Source: an uncultured Lachnospiraceae bacterium (lineage in GTDB: Bacteria > Bacillota > Clostridia > Lachnospirales > Lachnospiraceae). From it: a stretch of DNA of 9,526 nt. The translations under genes were made by a program, and so were the position numbers. The first letter of the stretch is position 1. Each line of letters starts with the position of its first letter. The DNA is taken from positions 1-9,526 of the forward strand of contig CAMPBP010000028.1 in NCBI GenBank assembly GCA_946639085.1, in the 5' to 3' direction. Under the pieces are notes generated by a model. It did no database searches. It was given only the letters and a program-made list of their open reading frames with translations, and had not been told where the DNA came from. This document shows positions 6,345-9,526 of this stretch, in pieces.

Positions 6345-8015
6345 TTAACCAAACAATCTGTTCACTGCCGAGAAGATTGCTCTTACGGAAGCTCTGGTGA
6401 TGTTTGAACTTTCGCCTACGCCGTAGGTTACGCGACCTGAGTCGATGTCCAGAAGGTGTATGTAAGCTGCAGCCTTTGAATTGGAACCTGCCTGCAATGC
6501 ATGCTCTTCGTAATCAAGTATTTTGATGTCAAATCCAAGTTCTGCGATAAGACCTCTCTTAACAGCATCGATAGGACCGTTACCGGATGCTTCGAATGTC
6601 TTCAAAACGCCGTGATCGGTGTAGTCCACAAATACCGTAGTATCGAACTCTTCACGCTTCTCGCCTTCAAAGTCTTCAACACGAAGCTTCTTGAAGTGAT
6701 AAGGCTCTTTCTTGTCTAAGTAGCTTGCGGTAAATGCATCCATGATCTCTTCGGGAGAAACCTCACCCTGTTTTTCGGAGATTGCCTGAATGACATTTGA
6801 GAACTCCTTGTGCATTCCCTTGGGAAGCTTGTAACCAAAGTAGGTATCCATAATGAATGCCACACCGCCCTTGCCGGACTGGGAGTTGATACGAACGATG
6901 GGCTCGTATTCGCGTCCGATGTCTGCGGGATCGATGGGAAGGTAAGGCACCTGCCAGTATTCGCTTTTCGATTCCTTCATTGCCTTTATGCCCTTGTTGA
7001 TGGCATCCTGATGTGAACCGGAGAATGCGGTGAACACAAGCTTTCCTGCGTAAGGATGACGGGGATGTACGGGCATCTTAACAAGGCGCTCGTAGATCTC
7101 GATGATCTCGTTTACTCTGGATATATCAAGTTCGGGATCGATTCCCTGTGAGAACATGTTGTAAGCTACGGTAAGTATATCTACGTTACCGGTACGCTCG
7201 CCGTTACCGAAAAGAGTTCCTTCAACTCTGTCGGCGCCTGCCAAAAGTGCAAGCTCGGTAGCCGCAACACCGGTACCTCTGTCGTTGTGAGGATGAACGG
7301 AAAGTATAACGCTCTCTCTGTCTTTAAAGTGTTTGCTTTCCCATTCGATGATGTCCGCATATACGTTGGGTGTGGTCATTTCAACCGTGGAAGGAAGATT
7401 GATGATGACCTTGTTGTCTTTGGATGCGCCCCACTCTTTAAGAACGGCTTCGCAAACCTCAAGAGCATATTCGGGCTCGGTTCCGGTAAAGGATTCGGGT
7501 GAATACTCAAGAATGATCTCACCGTCAAAGTTCTTTGCACGTTCCTTTACCATTCTTGTTCCGTCAATGGCAATCTGCTTGATCTGTTCTTTATTCATTC
7601 TGAAAACCACTTCACGCTGAAGAACGGATGTGGAGTTGTAGATGTGAACGATGGCTTTCTTGCAGCCTTTGATGGACTCAAATGTTCTGTCGATAAGTTC
7701 TTCACGGCACTGTGTAAGTACCTGAACGACTACGTCGTCGGGAATGAGCTTTCTTTCGATAAGCTCTCTTAAGAAGTCGTACTCGATCTGGCTTGCTGCA
7801 GGGAAGCCGACCTCGATCTCCTTAAATCCCATCTTTACCATGTACTCGAAAAGTTCGATCTTTTCGCTTACCACCATGGGATCGATAAGTGCCTGGTTGC
7901 CGTCTCTAAGGTCAACGCTGCACCAGATGGGTGCCTTTTGAATCTCTTTGTTTACCCACTCTCTTTCGGGGTAATGAATAACCGGATTTCTCCTGTAACG
8001 CTTGTAGTTTAACAT
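6345..8015 (-). CDS. leuA: 2-isopropylmalate synthase, long LeuA class
   Basis: The enzyme joins acetyl-CoA and 2-ketoisovalerate to make 2-isopropylmalate, the first committed step of leucine synthesis, in the cytoplasm. The 556-residue product starts with the DRE-TIM barrel: WCSVDLRDGNQALIDP at 31-46, with Arg37 and Asp38 expected in catalysis and metal binding; HPHNDRG at 241-247, with His241 and His243 as metal ligands; and GNGERTGN at 270-277. The LeuA dimer (leucine-feedback) domain follows at about 455-556, so the allosteric part is intact. NSTSVLQREVVFR, NLPSTVEMTTPNVYADIIEW and AFSGSHQDAINKG resemble the class found in actinobacteria and yeast rather than the shorter E. coli LeuA. 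ATG 8015 has GGGAG about eight bases upstream (complement of 8023-8027). leuB, leuC and leuD are not adjacent. It is separated from the upstream HPr-like gene by a strong terminator, so it probably has its own promoter. Confidence 0.96.
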   Translation of the reverse strand: MLNYKRYRRNPVIHYPEREWVNKEIQKAPIWCSVDLRDGNQALIDPMVVSEKIELFEYMVKMGFKEIEVGFPAASQIEYDFLRELIERKLIPDDVVVQVLTQCREELIDRTFESIKGCKKAIVHIYNSTSVLQREVVFRMNKEQIKQIAIDGTRMVKERAKNFDGEIILEYSPESFTGTEPEYALEVCEAVLKEWGASKDNKVIINLPSTVEMTTPNVYADIIEWESKHFKDRESVILSVHPHNDRGTGVAATELALLAGADRVEGTLFGNGERTGNVDILTVAYNMFSQGIDPELDISRVNEIIEIYERLVKMPVHPRHPYAGKLVFTAFSGSHQDAINKGIKAMKESKSEYWQVPYLPIDPADIGREYEPIVRINSQSGKGGVAFIMDTYFGYKLPKGMHKEFSNVIQAISEKQGEVSPEEIMDAFTASYLDKKEPYHFKKLRVEDFEGEKREEFDTTVFVDYTDHGVLKTFEASGNGPIDAVKRGLIAELGFDIKILDYEEHALQAGSNSKAAAYIHLLDIDSGRVTYGVGESSNITRASVRAIFSAVNRLFG

Positions 8016-8086
8016 TTTCTTTCTCCCTTACTTTTGTAGTTTAAAATGCCCGAGGGAACGGGGCACGCAAATATGCAAAAAGAAAA
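8016..8086 (-). promoter_or_regulatory. Short leuA leader with an inverted repeat; probable promoter region
   Basis: Because the HPr-like gene ends in a terminator, leuA should be started in this 71-base stretch or reached by read-through. Reading towards leuA, TTGCGT is followed after 17 bases by an AT-rich ATTTTAAA, a weak promoter candidate. Between them lies an inverted repeat, TGCCC (8047-8051) and GGGCA (8061-8065), that could be an operator or a small hairpin. The leader is too short for a T-box and shows no leucine-rich leader peptide. Confidence 0.35.
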
Positions 8087-8110
8087 CCCCATTCCCAATC
8101 GGGAATGGGG
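8047..8110. repeat. Three copies of a GGGAAYGGGG ten-mer between the HPr-like gene and leuA
   Basis: GGGAACGGGG lies at 8054-8063, its near-identical direct copy GGGAATGGGG at 8101-8110 (9 of 10 bases), and an exact inverted copy CCCCATTCCC at 8087-8096. The last two form the terminator of the HPr-like gene. The third lies in the leuA leader and overlaps the TGCCC/GGGCA inverted repeat. In a read-through transcript the terminator's 3' arm could pair with this copy over ten base pairs including one G-U. Confidence 0.6.
8074..8110 (-). terminator. Rho-independent terminator of the HPr-like gene
   Basis: On the minus strand a ten-base-pair, GC-rich stem (CCCCATTCCC, loop GATT, GGGAATGGGG) is followed directly by TTTTCTTTTT. 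It starts 11 bases after the HPr-like stop codon. Stem strength and the T run make it one of the clearest signals in the window, and it separates the HPr-like gene from leuA. Confidence 0.92.
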
Positions 8111-8121
8111 CGAAAATATAC

Positions 8122-8385
8122 TTATTCGCCGAGACCGTCTTCTACTACGGTTACGAGTCTCTCAAGAGCTTCCTCTTCATCCTCGCCATCGCAAACGAAT
8201 TCAATCTCATCACCACACTTAACGGTAGCACCCAAAACGCTTAGTACGCTTTTGGCATTTGCCGTGTTCTCCCGATATGTGAATGTAATAAGTGATTTGA
8301 ATTGCATGGCTTCCTTGCATAGGACGCCGGCGGGTCTTAGCTCGAGACCTGTAGGGTTCTTAATAGTAACTTTTTGACTAACCAT
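8122..8385 (-). CDS. HPr-like protein with Glu15 instead of the catalytic His (Crh-like)
   Basis: The 87-residue product has the full HPr fold by sequence: MVSQKVTIKNPTGLELRPAG at the N-terminus, AKSVLSVLG in the middle, and the acidic C-terminal helix EDEEEALERL ending in GLGE. In phosphocarrier HPr, His15 in GLHARPA accepts phosphate from enzyme I. Here the motif reads GLELRPA with Glu exactly at position 15 (codon GAG), so classical PTS transfer should be impossible. Lys45-Ser46, the site of HPr kinase in Firmicutes, is kept. This combination recalls Bacillus Crh (Gln15, Ser46), a regulatory partner of CcpA, so a regulatory role is the better guess. The frame runs up to ATG 8457, but GGAGG (complement of 8394-8398) lies eight bases before ATG 8385 and just downstream of the in-frame ATG at 8400, which fixes the start at 8385. 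No ptsI is adjacent. Confidence 0.9.
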   Translation of the reverse strand: MVSQKVTIKNPTGLELRPAGVLCKEAMQFKSLITFTYRENTANAKSVLSVLGATVKCGDEIEFVCDGEDEEEALERLVTVVEDGLGE

Positions 8386-8393
8386 TGAGTAAA

Positions 8394-8398
8394 CCTCC
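8394..8398 (-). promoter_or_regulatory. Ribosome binding site fixing the HPr-like start
   Basis: GGAGG on the minus strand, eight bases before ATG 8385. It lies downstream of the alternative in-frame ATGs at 8400 and 8457, so neither can use it; ATG 8457 would also fall within the predicted -35 box. Confidence 0.85.
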
Positions 8399-8400
8399 AT

Positions 8401-8422
8401 ACCCGAAGTACTCTCTTCAGGT
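8401..8422 (-). promoter_or_regulatory. Hairpin at the predicted 5' end of the HPr-like mRNA
   Basis: On the minus strand ACCTGAAG, six bases, CTTCGGGT form an eight-base-pair stem with one G-U pair. It starts about where transcription should begin from the promoter just upstream and ends two bases before GGAGG. It could protect the 5' end, affect ribosome access, or as DNA be an operator (near-palindrome). Confidence 0.45.
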
Positions 8423-8428
8423 AATATT

Positions 8429-8457
8429 ATGATACCATCATTGTACCATTCATACAA
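8429..8457 (-). promoter_or_regulatory. Sigma-A-type promoter of the HPr-like gene, with duplicated extended -10
   Basis: On the minus strand, -35 TTGTAT (complement of 8452-8457) and -10 TATCAT (complement of 8429-8434) are separated by exactly 17 bases, and the -10 carries the extended TGG before it. A second extended -10-like TGGTACAAT lies 11 bases further upstream. The predicted start near 8422 gives a leader of about 37 bases before ATG 8385. Confidence 0.65.
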
Positions 8458-8460
8458 GTT

Positions 8461-8479
8461 AAAAAATCATAAAGATTTT
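8461..8479 (-). terminator. Weak possible terminator after the DUF3048 gene
   Basis: On the minus strand AAAATC, loop TTTAT, GATTTTTT is an AT-only-type small hairpin with a T run, 43 bases after the DUF3048 stop. The stem is weak and abuts the HPr-like -35 box, so read-through from the DUF3048 gene into the HPr-like gene is quite possible. Confidence 0.3.
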
Positions 8480-8521
8480 ATTACTCTACCAAAGTAAATC
8501 GATTAAGGCGCATCGAAAACA

Positions 8522-9526
8522 CTACTGCATTACGATTCCGTCGCCTTTTTCGATTATGCAGATCATTGTTTTGCCCTGGTTTAACACGATCTCGTCGCCG
8601 TTGTCATCATAGTACTTGGTGGTGCCGTAGACCCCTTCTTTTTTCCAGGTGACATGTACTGCGCGGCCGCGGGTGATGAAGTATCCGTCGGAGGTGGTAT
8701 CGTGCATACGGTAAATAAGATATGCGCCGTCGGGACGGTACTCTCTGTAGGTGCTCTGTATGATAATGTTGGCGAAAGAAAGCTGTTCGCCGGTGGCACC
8801 GTCTGTATGAGGGATGCCGTATTCGTAGCGGTTGTAAAGCCCGGTCTCTTCGTCGTAGATAAAGTAGGGCTGGTCGATGGGATAAGCTTTTTCAAGACTT
8901 ACGTAGGTTGCGCTTAAGTTGCCGTAAACATCGGTAAGTGTCGTGGGTAATCCTTTGGGCGCGAAAGAAAAATGTCCGGGTTTGTAGATTGACGTATGCT
9001 CAAGGGGATACTTAAGTGCGGTGGCCGCGTTCTTAACGGCGTATCCGTTCGAGTATGCCGACTGGTCGTAATCGCGACGCTCGGTCGATACACGGTAATA
9101 TGCCTTATCGTAAGTAAGACCGTTTATGTTGTGAACTTCGTCGCGATCAAGTATCTCGTCGGCGTACCATATCTGGCCGATGTGTAAGATCAACGGATCC
9201 CATTCCATGGCTGCGATGACAAGATAGTCACGGGCAGATCTTATATTTCCTATTCTTTCAAGTCCTGTCCAGTCGTCGAAGATCGGAACAAGACGGGTTA
9301 TCTCATATTCGACGTTGCATTCGTACAAAACCCCCGCTTTTGAAAGATTATAGTGAGGAAGCGAGTTTACGTTGTTGGGAACCATTACGGCGAGGGGACG
9401 GTACTTGGCCGCCTCAGCAGAGATCCACTCATTCGTAAGATCGCTCCTTACATATCCGGTCCCGGGAGCGGGATCGAAAAGATTGTACTGTTCCTCGGTA
9501 ACTAGCGGCTCTTTTTCTTCTTCGGG
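8522..9526 (-). CDS. DUF3048 (YerB-family) protein, N-terminus beyond the window
   Basis: The frame stays open from stop TAG at 8524-8522 to the window edge, giving 334 visible residues; the Met at 9385 is internal, not the start. Visible residues begin with an acidic, proline-containing linker (PEEEKEPLVTEEQ), then LTNEWISAEAAKYRPLAVMV at about 30-49, typical of the entry into the DUF3048 domain. The expected family features follow: LSKAGVLYECNVEYEITRLVPIF, RIGNIRSARDYLV and, towards the end, a C-terminal beta-rich domain (YLIYRMHD, GRAVHVTWKK, NQGKTMICII). B. subtilis YerB is a lipoprotein of unknown function; the linker suggests an anchored, exported protein here as well, but the signal peptide is not visible. 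It is followed by the HPr-like gene on the same strand after 136 bases that hold that gene's promoter and leader. Confidence 0.88.
   Translation of the reverse strand, partial: PEEEKEPLVTEEQYNLFDPAPGTGYVRSDLTNEWISAEAAKYRPLAVMVPNNVNSLPHYNLSKAGVLYECNVEYEITRLVPIFDDWTGLERIGNIRSARDYLVIAAMEWDPLILHIGQIWYADEILDRDEVHNINGLTYDKAYYRVSTERRDYDQSAYSNGYAVKNAATALKYPLEHTSIYKPGHFSFAPKGLPTTLTDVYGNLSATYVSLEKAYPIDQPYFIYDEETGLYNRYEYGIPHTDGATGEQLSFANIIIQSTYREYRPDGAYLIYRMHDTTSDGYFITRGRAVHVTWKKEGVYGTTKYYDDNGDEIVLNQGKTMICIIEKGDGIVMQ

Noticed and set aside
8016..8086. T-box riboswitch or leucine attenuator leader for leuA
   Set aside because: Only 71 bases separate the terminator stem from the leuA start, with no specifier stem, T-box sequence or leucine-codon-rich small frame.
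8386..8457. N-terminal extension of the HPr-like gene to ATG 8457 or ATG 8400
   Set aside because: The extension is not HPr-like, would start in the predicted -35 box in the case of 8457, and the only good ribosome site points to ATG 8385.
8654..9187. Plus-strand small open frames opposite the DUF3048 gene
   Set aside because: They are embedded in a well-supported minus-strand gene and show no ribosome site or recognisable protein features.

Overview
The window looks like chromosomal DNA from a Clostridia-type Firmicute, most likely Lachnospiraceae (a Butyrivibrio/Roseburia-like bacterium). This rests on the gene families and protein sequence style, moderate GC content, strong AGGAGG-type ribosome binding sites and compact operons; no rRNA or other taxonomic marker is present. 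I see no tRNA, rRNA, IS element, CRISPR array or phage gene. Coding density is high and the longest gene-free stretch is about 136 bases.

Region 1 (1-6284, + strand) is one run of seven closely spaced genes: the C-terminal part of recD2 (DNA helicase), comFC (competence-type phosphoribosyltransferase), yvyF (zinc-finger protein of the flagellar region), two uncharacterised membrane proteins, cdaA (c-di-AMP synthase) and cdaR (its extracytoplasmic regulator). Gaps are 41 bases or less and cdaA/cdaR overlap by four bases, so they are probably co-transcribed. The first three genes echo the Bacillus comF-yvyF order, without the flgM-flgK genes that follow there. The last two are the classical cdaA-cdaR pair, without the glmM gene that often follows. 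The run ends at a perfect palindromic terminator that also serves the convergent leuA.

Region 2 (6345-8457, - strand) carries leuA (2-isopropylmalate synthase, leucine synthesis; long LeuA class with the C-terminal regulatory domain) and, upstream of it, an HPr-like gene with its own promoter and strong terminator. The HPr-like protein has Glu at position 15, where phosphocarrier HPr has the catalytic His, but keeps Ser46. It therefore resembles the regulatory paralogue Crh rather than a sugar-phosphotransfer carrier.

Region 3 (8522-9526, - strand) is the 3' part of a DUF3048/YerB-family gene, probably a lipoprotein, whose start lies beyond the window.

The points most worth following up are the Glu15 HPr-like protein, the pair of membrane proteins attached to cdaA (one with a tyrosine-rich motif and a long disordered tail), and a ten-base element present three times between the HPr-like gene and leuA.
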